DNA of 64,000 nt. It comes from Meghimatium bilineatum. Its lineage: Eukaryota > Mollusca > Gastropoda > Stylommatophora > Philomycidae. The notes beneath the pieces were generated by a model. It had not been told where the DNA came from. It ran no database searches and worked only from the letters and a program-made list of their open reading frames with translations. The translations under genes were made by a program, and so were the position numbers. The stretch lies in the NCBI GenBank assembly GCA_034231615.1, contig CM067299.1:17252555-17316554 (forward strand), read 5' to 3'. Shown one piece after another: positions 10,740 through 21,089 of the stretch (its first letter is position 1; every line of letters starts with the position of its first letter).

Positions 10740-10912
10740 TCAATCCAGCATTTGTTGGCTGTGGTGATTTTGTAGGCAATATAAACACGTTCAGTAGTTT
10801 GCCATTGCTTTCTGAACGGTCCGGGTGCACAATTGTCTGTGGCGGATATCGAACTCGTACATTGGGCGTCGCAGACGCACTCTGTACCACTTCGCCACAG
10901 AACCGGACAAAA
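10740..10912 (-). mobile_element. SINE-5 with tRNA-like head
   Basis: Read on the minus strand, 10901-10836 forms a 66-nt tRNA-like unit. A 7-bp acceptor-like stem (TCTGTGG with CCACAGA) encloses an A-box match (TGGCGAAGTGG) and a B-box match (AGTTCGATATC). A non-tRNA body extends to about 10740 and recurs in the opposite orientation at 14195-14345. The other arms are imperfect, so I call a SINE and not a working tRNA gene. Confidence 0.65.
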
Positions 10913-10914
10913 TA

Positions 10915-11400
10915 AATAATTAGAATACATAATTGATGTCTCTGAAATGTGGAAATATAGAAGAATAGTGAGAACATCAGAGAAGAAAGAGAAGAAAACA
11001 TACAAAAAGGTTCTAACAAAACTTAATATGAAAAATGAATTATTAAAGGGAATAAAGATCAAGCTAATAAAATATTTTGCCATATTAATAGACATGACAC
11101 CTTGTTTAAAACCTTACTTGAGGGTAAAGTCGAAGAGAAGTGAGCAAGGGTAGGAAGATATATAAGTGAGGGAGTAGCATCACCAGATGGACAGGTTTCA
11201 GTCTAACAGAGTGCACCACCAAAACAAGAAATATGGATATTAAAAATGTTAGAGGTCTGTTTCAGCCAACCTTCGTTGCGGAGACCGTACTTGATGATGG
11301 TGATGAATGCAAGCACACCATGAATGTATATACAGTGAACAGTTAGTGTGTACACAATCCTGAGACCATATAGAGAACACCCCACAGCATATATATGGCA
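10915..11400. other. No feature recognised
   Basis: AT-rich, purine-biased in places (10960-11030). No domain or repeat assignment. Confidence 0.45.
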
Positions 11401-11419
11401 CCCTGATACACAAACACAC

Positions 11420-11421
11420 AG

Positions 11422-11472
<51 letters not shown>
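11420..11472. repeat. (CA)n(TA)n compound microsatellite
   Basis: An alternating AC run passes directly into an alternating AT run. Confidence 0.95.
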
Positions 11473-11632
11473 AATGGATCTCATTTTTCCAGGCGTAGTA
11501 ATTAAGCCTTTAGCTATGTGTTGAATTATTCTTGGGTTCCTTCTAACTAGTGATGTCATGTTGTGATGTCAAAGGGGATATTTCCGAGACCCCTTCACAT
11601 AGAAAGAACTATGCAATCCCTTCACATTGAGA

Positions 11633-11925
11633 TCTTCTTCTTCTGCGTTTGTTCTCAAACTTCTGCAGATTAGCAGGATGTAGTCCGGAGAACGGAATGC
11701 GTTGTGTCATGGTTTACAGCATTGCTGCGATATCTGTGCCTTTCGGCCTGACATATCTGACTTCATCATGGCCTTGGGTCACTGACCCTATATGGGATGG
11801 GACAGCCAACTCCATCCCACTCCAGACCTCCTTAGTCGCCTTTTACGACATGCGTGGAAGGTAAACAGTGTTGCTATTCTTTGCTCCCCTTTCGGGCCCC
11901 AGCAACACCCAAACGCCATTGAGAT
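11633..11925 (-). mobile_element. SINE-2 copy, nearly full length
   Basis: The plus strand begins with the reverse-complemented 3' tail (TTCTTCTTCTGCGTT), then CTGCAGATTAGCAGGATGTA and GGAGAACGGAATGCGTTG. It ends near the element's 5' side with GCTCCCCTTTCGGGCCC. Full or partial copies lie at 28168, 28955, 29940, 35050, 53903 and 61120. At 61 kb the copy has a target duplication, which fixes its boundaries and GAA-rich 3' tail. Confidence 0.85.
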
Positions 11926-11934
11926 AAGATACCC

Positions 11935-12492
11935 TTCACTTACAGAGAACTATGAAATGTTTTTACATTAAGAAAACTATAAGATCTCTTCACATAGAGA
12001 GAACTTTGAGATGCTTTCACATAGGGAGAAAAATGAGATGCCTTCACATAGGGAGAAGTATGAGATACTTTCACATATAGCAATATGAGATGCTTTCACA
12101 TATAGAAATATGAGATGGTTTCACATAGAGAAATATGAGATGGTTTCACATAGGGAGAAATATGAGATGCCTTCGCATGGAGAGAAATATGAGATGCTTT
12201 CACATAGGGAGAAATATGAGATGCTTTCACATAGGGAGAAATATGAGATGCTTTCACATAGGGAGAAATATGAGATGCTTTCACATAGGGAGAAATATGA
12301 GATGCTTCACATAGAGATAACTATGATATCCCTTCACAAAGAATAAACTATGAGCAAATCACATGGAGCGAGCTATGAGACAAATCACATAGAGCGAACT
12401 ATGAAACAAATCACATAGAGCGAGCTATGAGACCCTTCACATAGAAAGAACTATAAGATCCCTTCACATAGAGATAACTATGAGACCCTTCC
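11935..12492. repeat. ~27-bp minisatellite, left part
   Basis: Degenerate units of ATGAGATGCTTTCACATAGG plus GAGAAAT form the best-conserved block at 12180-12305. The same motif resumes at 13044, so the LINE-E fragment 12495-13043 splits one array. Confidence 0.88.
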
Positions 12493-12494
12493 TC

Positions 12495-13043
12495 ATCAGG
12501 TACAATATCCTGAACAGGATGTAGCAATCATCACGGCCTTTCGAAAACTTATATCGATCTTTAGCAGGTCTTCCTGCTTCTGTTACTGTCTTGTTCAGTT
12601 GGTCGTTGATATCTTACGCCCATCTTCTTCTTGGTGTGCTTTTTGTTCATCTTCCTATAATCATCTTCATTATCGCATTATCTATGCCGTCATGCCGTTT
12701 GATATGGCTAAAGTATTATAATTTTCTGGTAGGAATCATGCTGTTTTGCCAGTTTTCTTTCACATTCATTTCTCTATGGATGTTCGCATTGGTGATGTTT
12801 TTGGTCCATGGTATTCTGGGGATTTTGCTGTAATATTTTGTTTCAAATTCTGCTATTGTATTTTTCACTTTGTTGGTGATTGTCCATGATTCATATTCAT
12901 ATATTGCCACTGGGAATATGCATACTCTTATGAATGTTAGTTTTGTTGTTTTGCAGCTGCTCAGCCTTATGATTTTCATGTGTATGATCTTCTTTAACGT
13001 GATAGCCAACCTCCTTCTGACTTCTTCATAGCAATCACCAGGT
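12495..13043 (-). mobile_element. LINE-E C-terminal fragment inside the minisatellite
   Basis: The minus strand reads YEEVRRRLAITLKK, TFIRVCIFPVAIYEYESWTI, then RIPWTKNITNANIHREMNV and the 3' end AGRPAKDRYKFSKGR. These match the post-RT region of another copy at 37.9-38.5 kb (VFPVATYGCEEWT, RIPWTARKTN). There is no RT catalytic core, so this is a 5'-truncated insertion. CAGGTAC near both edges (12497, 13039) may be a trace of the target site but is too short to be sure. Confidence 0.78.
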
Positions 13044-13325
13044 ACCATTCACATAGAGAGAACTTTGAAATGCCTTCAAGTAGAAATAACTATGAAATTC
13101 CTATACAGAGAGAGAAACTTGAGATGTTTTCACACAGAGAGAATTATGAGCTGCCTTTAAATAGAGAGAATTATGAGATTCATTTACATAGAGAGAACTA
13201 TGGGATTTATTTACATAGAGAGAAACATGAGATATTTTCACCGAGAGAGAACTATGAGCTGCCTTTACATAGAGAGAATTATGAGATTTATTTACATAGA
13301 GAGAACTATGAAATCGCTTGAATTA
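13044..13325. repeat. ~27-bp minisatellite, right part
   Basis: Units of CATAGAGAGAATTATGAGAT with variants continue the 11935-12492 array beyond the LINE-E insertion. Confidence 0.85.
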
Positions 13326-13521
13326 TACTGAGCTACATGCTATGTGTGGTTCTCTCGAAAGGAGGCTTGTCGTTTCGTTGAGAGTGACAGAATACATTGG
13401 TGATCCGAATACAATTTAGTCAATTCTCTGAATGATTTTAAATTTTTTCTTTTGTTTTGTTTTTTAAATTTATAATTCTGAATTGTTGTTGCATATTTTT
13501 TTCGTTTTCTTATATTACAAA

Positions 13522-13760
13522 TAAACCCTTGAGGTTCAAACGTCAACATTGTTATTTCAAAAAAACCCTTGAGGTTCAAACGTCAACACTGTTATTTCAA
13601 ATAAACCCTTGAGGTTCAAACGTCAACATTGTTATTTCAAAAAAACCCTTGAGGTTCAAACGTCAACACTGTTATTTCAAATAAACCCTTGAGGTTCAAA
13701 CGTCAACACTGTTATTTCAAATAAACCCTTGAGGTTCAAACGTCACCGCTGTTATTGTTG
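13522..13760. repeat. 40-bp minisatellite with 80-bp higher-order pattern
   Basis: About six units contain CCCTTGAGGTTCAAACGTCA. Two unit types alternate (AAAAAACCC with CATTGT, AATAAACCC with CACTGT), giving an 80-bp dimer before the last units. Confidence 0.93.
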
Positions 13761-13764
13761 TGCT

Positions 13765-14190
13765 GTATTAAACTACCTTTCTCCTCACCATCTGATCACA
13801 TCTCATATATTTGCCATTTCTCTGCTGCTGTCTGTTGCCATTTCATGCTATTTTCCTAACACACAAAACACCCACACTACTACTGCTATTTTCTCAGCGC
13901 TGTAATAAGTTTCCTTTGTGCAGTGGATTCCTTGAATACACCCTTATTAGCTTCATCATATCTCCATGGCATTCCTACAATCACAAAATGACTGACGGAA
14001 ATCAGTTTTAATTAATTCCGCTAGCTCAGCTGGCAGTTTCATTTTAAACTTATTACTTATTAAAGTAATCACATTATAAGAAAATAAGCACAAAATATAT
14101 AAATAAATTGTAATATTTCAGTAGATTTGCAAGTGATTCACATTACGAAGCGTTATATGTCTTATTTATCCTTTTTTTAAATAGTTTTTT
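13765..14190. other. No feature recognised
   Basis: AT-rich DNA without a recognisable frame or repeat. Confidence 0.45.
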
Positions 14191-14194
14191 GGTG

Positions 14195-14345
14195 TTTTTT
14201 TTTCCGTCGAAATACACAGCGTGTCTATGACGGTCAAGTAAAATTTTAAAATCTCGCAGCAGGCAATCGTCCAACCGAACCTTTCAGAAAACAATGATAA
14301 ACTACTAATCGTATTTATATTGCCTAGAAAATGACTACAGCAAAG
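14195..14345 (+). mobile_element. SINE-5, second and more diverged copy
   Basis: The reverse complement of 14270-14345 matches the body at 10755-10830 (AGGCAATATAAA, then AGTAGTTT and TTTCTGAA). The copy is therefore opposite to the 10.7-kb one. The tRNA-like boxes are no longer recognisable. Confidence 0.6.
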
Positions 14346-14559
14346 AAAGTGGTGGGTTGATGGATACATTGATTGTTGCCACAATGGTTCTTATTTTTGT
14401 TAAAAGCGTTGCAATATTTCTGTTTATGACTTCTGTATATTCTTGATATTGGTGTTTATGGTTTGTGTATGTTCTTAATATAGTCATCGAATTTACGCGT
14501 ATGAGGTACGATAATGTAGCGGCCCACCGGGTAATGTAGACGAACGCCAGCAACGCGGT

Positions 14560-17500
14560 GTGGACCGTATCGGACAGGGTGAGACGCGTAGAAAACTACG
14601 GTCATCAAGGGCATTGAATTTCACTTTCAGTCGTCTCGATTCGTCGTGGCCACTGGTTTCAAATGAGGATGCGATAAGAGAGTGAGGTCGATGCTTTGCG
14701 ACAACTCCTTCTCACTTTAATCAAAATCCAACTGCAAGTCATCTTACATTCACCAAATTTCACCCAAAGGGAAAGGGTTGTCCCACTGACTCTAGGAGCA
14801 TGGAATGTACGCACACTTCTCGATAATGACTCTAAAACAAATAGACCGGTTTGAATAACAGCCCTGATTGGGAGAGAGTTAGCAAGGTACCATTTTGACA
14901 TAGCAACTCTGACTGAAATGCGGCTTGCTGGAGTCGGTCAGCTCTGCGAAAGAGTTGCAAGATATACATTCTTTTTGAACGGAAGAGACATTGAGGAAAG
15001 ACGTGAAGCAGGAGTGGGCTTCGCTATTAAAACACAACTTGTAGGCAAACTAGCAGGCCCACCAAAGGCAATAAATGATCGCCTCATGACGGTGAAAGTC
15101 CACTCTGCACACTGGTAAAAAATAAACAACAAACGATCATCAGTGCGTATGCACCAACGCCGACAAATCCAAAAGTTAAAGATAAGTTCTACAATGAACT
15201 TCATGCAGCTGTCACTGCAGTTACAAAAGCTGATAAGCGCATACTACTAGAATATTTCAATGCAAGGGTGGGTACAGATAATATTTCCTACAACTGTGTA
15301 ATATGGAAATACGGAGTGTGTCAATACAACAACAATGTACCGTCTTCAACAAACATGTGGCGAATATGCCCTCCTCATTATCAACACCATATTTCAAATC
15401 CCAATCCGAAACCGGACCACCTGGATGCACCCTCAATCAAGACACTGACATCTTATAGATTATATAATTGTAAGAAGAAAGTACCGCCAAGATGTTCGAG
15501 TGACAAAAAATCCATGTGCGGTGCAGACTGTTGGACTGACCATCTCCTTATTGTGTCAAAACCAAAACTAAGAATTCTCATCCACCATGTCAGACGTACG
15601 CAAAGAAACAAAGTAAAGAAACGTATAGACGTCAGAAAGCTATCAAATGTAAACACACAACAGCCCCTAGCCTCTACTATAGATGAATGTCTGAAATCTG
15701 CACTACCAGTGCAAGATGTGGATACAAACTGGACATATTTGAGCAAGCAAATTTGCGATACTGCTACAGAGAAACTATGTAATTCTATCAAGAAACACAA
15801 CGACTGATTTGATGAGAATTATAATACAATCAAAGAAACGTTGGACGAAAAACGCCGCCTTCTCAAAGCATACTTAGGTGATCCACAATCAAAGTCTAAA
15901 AACGAAGCACTCAACTACAAACGGAAAATAATACAAAATAAACTACGCCATATGAGGGACTCATGGCTGAGTAAGAAAACAGATGAGATACAAAGATGTG
16001 CAGGCACCAACGATTTGAGAAATTTCTATGATGCACTTAAAACATTACATGGTCCAACCTCATCAGGATCTTTTCCACTTCTCAATGCAAAGGAAACACA
16101 ATTAATTGTAGAGAAAGATCAAGTTCTGCAGCGCTGTGTGAACACTTCGAGCACATTCTGAATAACCAATCATTAATAAATCAAGAGCCCATCAACCGAC
16201 TACCGCTGGTTCCTCTCAATGAAATGCTAGGTGACATTCCTACTTTAGAGAAAACTCGTAAAGCAATTCATCACCTTTCTAGTGGAAAAGCACCTGTTCC
16301 AAATAAATACCAATCGGAATATATAAGTATGGTGATAAAAAACGTATTTAAAAACTTCATATAATTTTTCAACAGTCTTATAAAAGCGAAACTGTTCCAC
16401 AAAATATCAGGGATGCAATAAGTATACACCTGTATACACCTGTATACACGTAAAGGGATCCGCCAGTCAGGTAATAACCACCGTGGTATCTACTGTCCAT
16501 CGCTGGGAAGATATTTGCTATGCGCTAGAATTCTTTTGAACCGTCTTACATCTCATCTCAATGTAAGATTATTATCCGAAAGCCAATGTGGTTTCAGAAA
16601 AGAACGTGGAACAAGTGATGTGGTCTTTGCTGAAAGACAGTCAGTTCCTCTTTTGTCAAGTTTGGCATATAGGGCGGATGTCATAGTTCTCCCTGCCTGT
16701 CGGCCAGTTGCCAAGGATTGCAAGTCTTGTGCATTTATGCCTGTTGATTTTAATTCATTCATAAATGTTCTTCTGAGCGTTGTTTTTGTTCTTCCCTGTT
16801 TTCTTTTTTCCCGTCTGGTGTACACATGAAGGATAGTCGTGGGATTCTGTCTTCCTTCATTCTAAGTACGTGGCCGATGTATGTCCAGAGGCGTTTTCTG
16901 ATGATGTTCGTCACGTATTCTTGTTTTGTCTTCTCTCTTAGTATGTCGTTTGATTTGAAGTCTTTCGATTAGTATTTGTGATTTTTTTGAGGAATCTATT
17001 CTCGAAGGCAACTAACTTCTTATCCATTATTGCGGTAGATTTTCAACTTTCACATCCATATGTCAATGATGGAATCACACTAGCATTGAATAGTCGCAGT
17101 TTGATGTGTTTACTTGCGATATCCAGATGTTTGAGAGTTTGTTAAAGGCGTTGTAGGCGAGATCGATTCGAGTCTTGATTTCTGAGTTGTTATCCCCATC
17201 TGCTGTTATCTTGCTAAAAGAGAACTTCACGAAAAATATCATGAATAACATTGTTATGAATGCTATTACTTGTACAAAGCATTCAACGACTTAATAAAAG
17301 CATTTGAAACAGGAAGTAGAGAGGGGCTGTGGATGATAATGGCAAAATATGGATGCCCACGGGAATTTATCACAATGGTGCAGCAATTGCATGATGGAAT
17401 GATGCAAATTAAGGATGATGGAGAGTTATCTGAAACGTTTCCTGTCTCAAATGGAGTAAAACAGGGATGAATATTAGAACCTACCCTATTTAGCATCATG

Positions 17501-18560
17501 TTCTCTGCTATATTGGTTGATGTTTTCAGAGATCTATACTTGGGAGTAGACATCATATATCGCATAGATGGAAAATTGTTCAACCTTCGGCAGTTCCGAG
17601 CAAATATTAAAATCAAATTACACACTATCAGGGATCTCCTATTTGCTTATGACTGTGCCCTAAATTCCAACTCTGAGGCTGATCTACAAAATATTATAGA
17701 CAGATTCTCCAAAGAATTTACCAACTTTGAACTTCCTATTAACCTAGAGAAAACAGAAGTCATATTACAACCAGCACCTGGCAAAAACTCGAGCCCTGCA
17801 TAAAGATAAATGACGTAGCACTGAAAGTCGTGAATACCTAGGTAGTACTTTGTCACAAAATGCCAACGTTGATAATGAAGCGTATAAAAGGATCGACAAG
17901 GCAAGCAGAGCTTTCGCAGATTGTACGAAAATATGTTGCGTAGAAACGGCATTAACCTACAGACTACGCTGAACGTAGACAGAGCAGTAGTACTTCCAGT
18001 GCTGTTATACGCTATTGAAAATGGGCTGTGTACAGACGTCATGTGAGGAAACTCGATCACTTTCACACAGCTTGTCTCAGAAAATTATTAACATCAGATG
18101 GCGAGACAAGATTCCAGATACCACGGCTCTTGATAGATCTGATATCAGATGTGATACCGGCATTGACATCCTAATGCAGTCATAGATTCGTTGGGCAGAT
18201 AGATATGTCAGACCACCGCTTGCCAAAGATAATTCTCTATGGTGAGCTGGAAAAAGGTACACGATCTCAAGGCGGCCAAAAGAAGCGCTACAAGGACTCG
18301 TTAAAGATCTCACTGAAAAACTTTTGAAAGAGTCCAAGAAACATGGGAAGAACGTGCACAAAATAGATCTACATGACACACTACAGTCAAAAATAGTGCA
18401 TCAATCATGTTGTGAAAACACGAGAAATGCAGCAGCTTAACAGGGGAGAACTGCTAGAAAGTCACGGATATACCAAAATCCGTCTGCAGTGGTCATTCCA
18501 TGCCCGAGCTGTCCAATGACATTTGCGGCCCAAATGGGGCTTATTTGCCATTTACAAATC
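14560..18560 (+). mobile_element. LINE-A: near full-length dead non-LTR retrotransposon
   Basis: The order is endonuclease, RT, C-terminal zinc finger. An apurinic-type endonuclease starts at 14795 (GAWNVRTL), then ATLTEMR and REAGVGFAI to about 15120, continuing in another frame as TTIISAYAPTPTNP. Linker frames run 15268-16161. The RT begins near 16440 (GKIFA, ARILLNRL, ESQCGFRKERGTSDVVF), is interrupted at 16641-17210, and resumes with KAFNDLIKAFETGSREGLW, NGVKQG-stop and FAYD (17641) where FADD is expected. The tail has VYRRHVRKLDHFHTACLRK and ends with a C2H2-like CPSCPMTFAAQMGLICH near 18500. Multiple stops, frameshifts and the lost catalytic aspartate make it inactive. A second copy lies at 60.6-61.9 kb. 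Confidence 0.88.
16641..17210 (-). mobile_element. LINE-D-like 3' fragment inserted in LINE-A
   Basis: The minus strand reads DGDNNSEIKTRIDLAYNAFN (about 17200-17140), EYVTNIIRKRLWTYIGHVLR (16930-16870), then LRRTFMNELKSTG and GRQAGRTMTSALYAK (16770-16650). This is the post-RT region seen in LINE-D at 5088-5300. LINE-A resumes directly afterwards. TTGCTGAAAGACAG (16628) and TTGCTAAAAGAGAA (17211) flank it and look like an aged target duplication. Confidence 0.8.
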
Positions 18561-18569
18561 AAGATCATT

Positions 18570-19375
18570 GTGCTAACTTAATTTTCAAAAGTGGATATAA
18601 CAAATGTTAATCATCACTTGTGATGAACGAGCAACAAAAATACACCTCACCACATTGTGTGCACATTACATGACTATAACCTACTCAAAAATTAAGTAGA
18701 TGCTGATTCATAGATACCACATTTTCACATTTCACGGTAACACATTCTAGTGCACAATTTAAGCTGTGCTCACGGGGTTGCAGTAGACACGTTTTCGCTA
18801 AGGTAGATTTGCTTATTTAAAAAAGGATATTTCCTCATTCGCCTGGGTATTACTTGTGTCTAATATAATTTTTGCGAAACGTCTTTTTGGAAAACTCGAT
18901 ACAGGATAGGACGGTCCGAGTGTTTGCCCACTTTCTAAAACAAATTCGTAGGTGTTCTTCTTCCCTTTTAATCTTCACGTTTGACTATGCTAGCAGCCAT
19001 CTTCACCCGATATTGCACAAAAAATGGTACGTCCTGCAGCTTTTTCATCAGGCTAACTAAACTTGAAAGATGAGTACCATAGAATCCCGAAAACGTCTGC
19101 TCCAGTAGTATCCGCCGGACATTGACACATTCTAGAATAATGAGAGAAGAAATTCTATATATCTCTTGTAGATAAAGCAAGACAATGTGATTAGTTAGAT
19201 TTAGCGTCTGCAAAGTGGTGCTGATGATGTCAGAGCACAGACATCTTGATACAAGGTCAGAGAGGAATCAAATTTATGGGGTATTTTCTTCTGAATTTCT
19301 AGTGTTGACCGAATTCTCACTTGTCTATCTAATTATCTATTGTAATGTATACGTATGCTGTTACGCGTCAAGGGG
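18570..19375. other. No feature recognised
   Basis: Mixed-composition DNA after LINE-A. No domain, RNA gene or tandem repeat was found. Confidence 0.45.
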
Positions 19376-19384
19376 GAAAGTTGG

Positions 19385-19925
19385 AGTTGTCTGGCTTTGG
19401 CCATATGGGTCTCAATAGCCACGATGTCTTTAATGTTTCTTTGATGATCTCCTCCCGTCAAGTTCTTGTTCTTCCTCGTGCCTATAGAAAAAGAAAATGC
19501 GTACTAGCTAGTTAATTAGTCGGATCAACATCACTGCAAACTTGACACGTCCATAGTTTCGCCGATCTCTCCCTGAGTTTATCCGCCATTACACATCTGC
19601 TGACAGTGCCGGTCCTATGCTGGTTGACCATCGTTCTTCTGCGCCATCCAAAAAATTCACTTCTAGCAACATGACATTTCAAACCATATTTTTAAATTCT
19701 GGCCATCAAAAAATGACTGATCACTCACACTAGTCTAACTCTCGCGTGCTTTATGTGGAGTTCAAAACGTCAGCTCGATCCATTGCCCCATCGCATGTGC
19801 CACAATCGCAAATGACGTTAGTTGATCTTCTCTTTCATTGCCTCTAACACCCACATGTCCCGGCACGAGTTAAATGTGACTACTTTCAACCTCGCCTTTC
19901 TCAAGCTCTCAATCCAATGTTCGCA
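19385..19925 (-). mobile_element. LINE-RH 3' fragment (RNase H end plus tail)
   Basis: On the minus strand 19870-19836 reads VPGHVGVRGNERED, the final RNase H motif. It is followed by FAIVAHAMGQWIEL, NQHRTGTVSR and LRERSAKLWTCQVC near 19640-19520. The same tail order occurs at 27060-27159 (GTMSLHTLG, AEHLWECPVCC). The frame shifts several times and the upstream RNase H is missing. Confidence 0.72.
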
Positions 19926-20039
19926 AACGATACCCACGCACCTTCTTAATCATACTCATTCATTATGCGTGTGCTCATTCATTTGGAAGGAACGTTGACT
20001 AGACACTGCATAAGTTAAGTTATTTTACTATTTTATTCT

Positions 20040-20500
20040 CATATATCACCATTATCTGCTCATATTCTCTTTCTGTTGTTCGCTCTTTCTCTTCTGTTCC
20101 TGCCGTTTTTGGCATCTTTCTCTCTCCCACCTGATACCTCGTACCATCTCATCTTGCTCTTCCCTTACATCATGATTGCTTGTCTGTAGCATTCATATTT
20201 TCTGTTGCCACTTTTGAGGTGAGTATTTTTAATGTAATTTACTTGCTACCATATCTTTTACTTTGTTCATCTCACATTCTTCAATCTACTTTCTCCTCTC
20301 TACTTACTACTAACTTCTCCCCCTACGTTTTTCTCACCTGTCAGGCCTCCACATCTTTTCTTCCCTCATTACCTATCTGCTATTGTCCTCCTCATTATAA
20401 CCCTTTTCGTCTCCATGAAAGATTTGTTTTATTGTTGTCATTTGTTTGTCCTGATGAAGGCTTTATAGTCGAAACGTCGTCTGTCTCTGTATATCGTTGT
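20040..20500 (+). repeat. Pyrimidine-rich module ending in CTGATGAAG...GAAACGTCG
   Basis: About 400 bp with few purines on the plus strand ends at 20450-20480 in CCTGATGAAGGC, TTTATA, then GTCGAAACGTCG. GGC and GTC can pair around the TTTATA loop. The same architecture recurs at 8.3-8.5, 36.9-37.2 and 49.4-49.6 kb, and on the minus strand near 51.4 kb. Confidence 0.65.
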
Positions 20501-20509
20501 TAAGTTGTT

Positions 20510-21085
20510 TTATGTATTACTTTGGTAACACACCTACCTATTTTTGTATATCTTGACATTTTGCCCAGTGTTACCTCAGCCACCTACTTCCTGTTTAGGA
20601 TTGTTACCCTACACTGGTTGATTTATCCCTTAATCATACTCAATGACTCATTATGCAGACCTGTGTTACCTTATGCGTGGCTACCGACTCAAATGCCTTG
20701 GTCACCGCTATAATCTACTTTGCCATGCTACTCGTAGACACAGCAAATGCCCCACTCTCCTCCCATACTAGTTCTCTCAGTCTAGCATAAACTAGATTTT
20801 TTTTTTTTTGAGAATTGCTTTTCACGTTGATCTCGTATAGTGTCACTTTTCTTGATATATCCGACTTTATGTTTTGTTTTCCTTTGGCTGGAGGGGTAGA
20901 GTATACACAAAGCGACCAATGATCTGTTGCATCGGTCAAGCGCATTCATGTTGCGTGAGTTCAGCACACATGACAATTATGGAAAAGGGCTTTACAAAAA
21001 ATGCACGTTAAATCCCGGCTATTTTTTATAACAGACTCTTTCTGTGACATTTTACCAACCCGGGGGTAAATGCCAATTTGTATAT
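20510..21085. other. No feature recognised
   Basis: It contains a T12 run near 20800 and otherwise no recognisable structure. Confidence 0.45.
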
Positions 21086-21089
21086 TTAG

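Noticed and set aside
10836..10901. Functional tRNA gene
   Set aside because: The acceptor-like stem and boxes exist, but anticodon and T stems are imperfect and a body follows that recurs elsewhere, so it is a SINE head.
18492..18560. Host C2H2 zinc-finger gene
   Set aside because: The single finger lies at the C-terminus of LINE-A, as in the 61.8-kb copy.
20450..20480. Calling a hammerhead ribozyme outright
   Set aside because: Core strings match in one copy, but stems I and III and a cleavage triplet in place are not demonstrated, and other copies change core bases.
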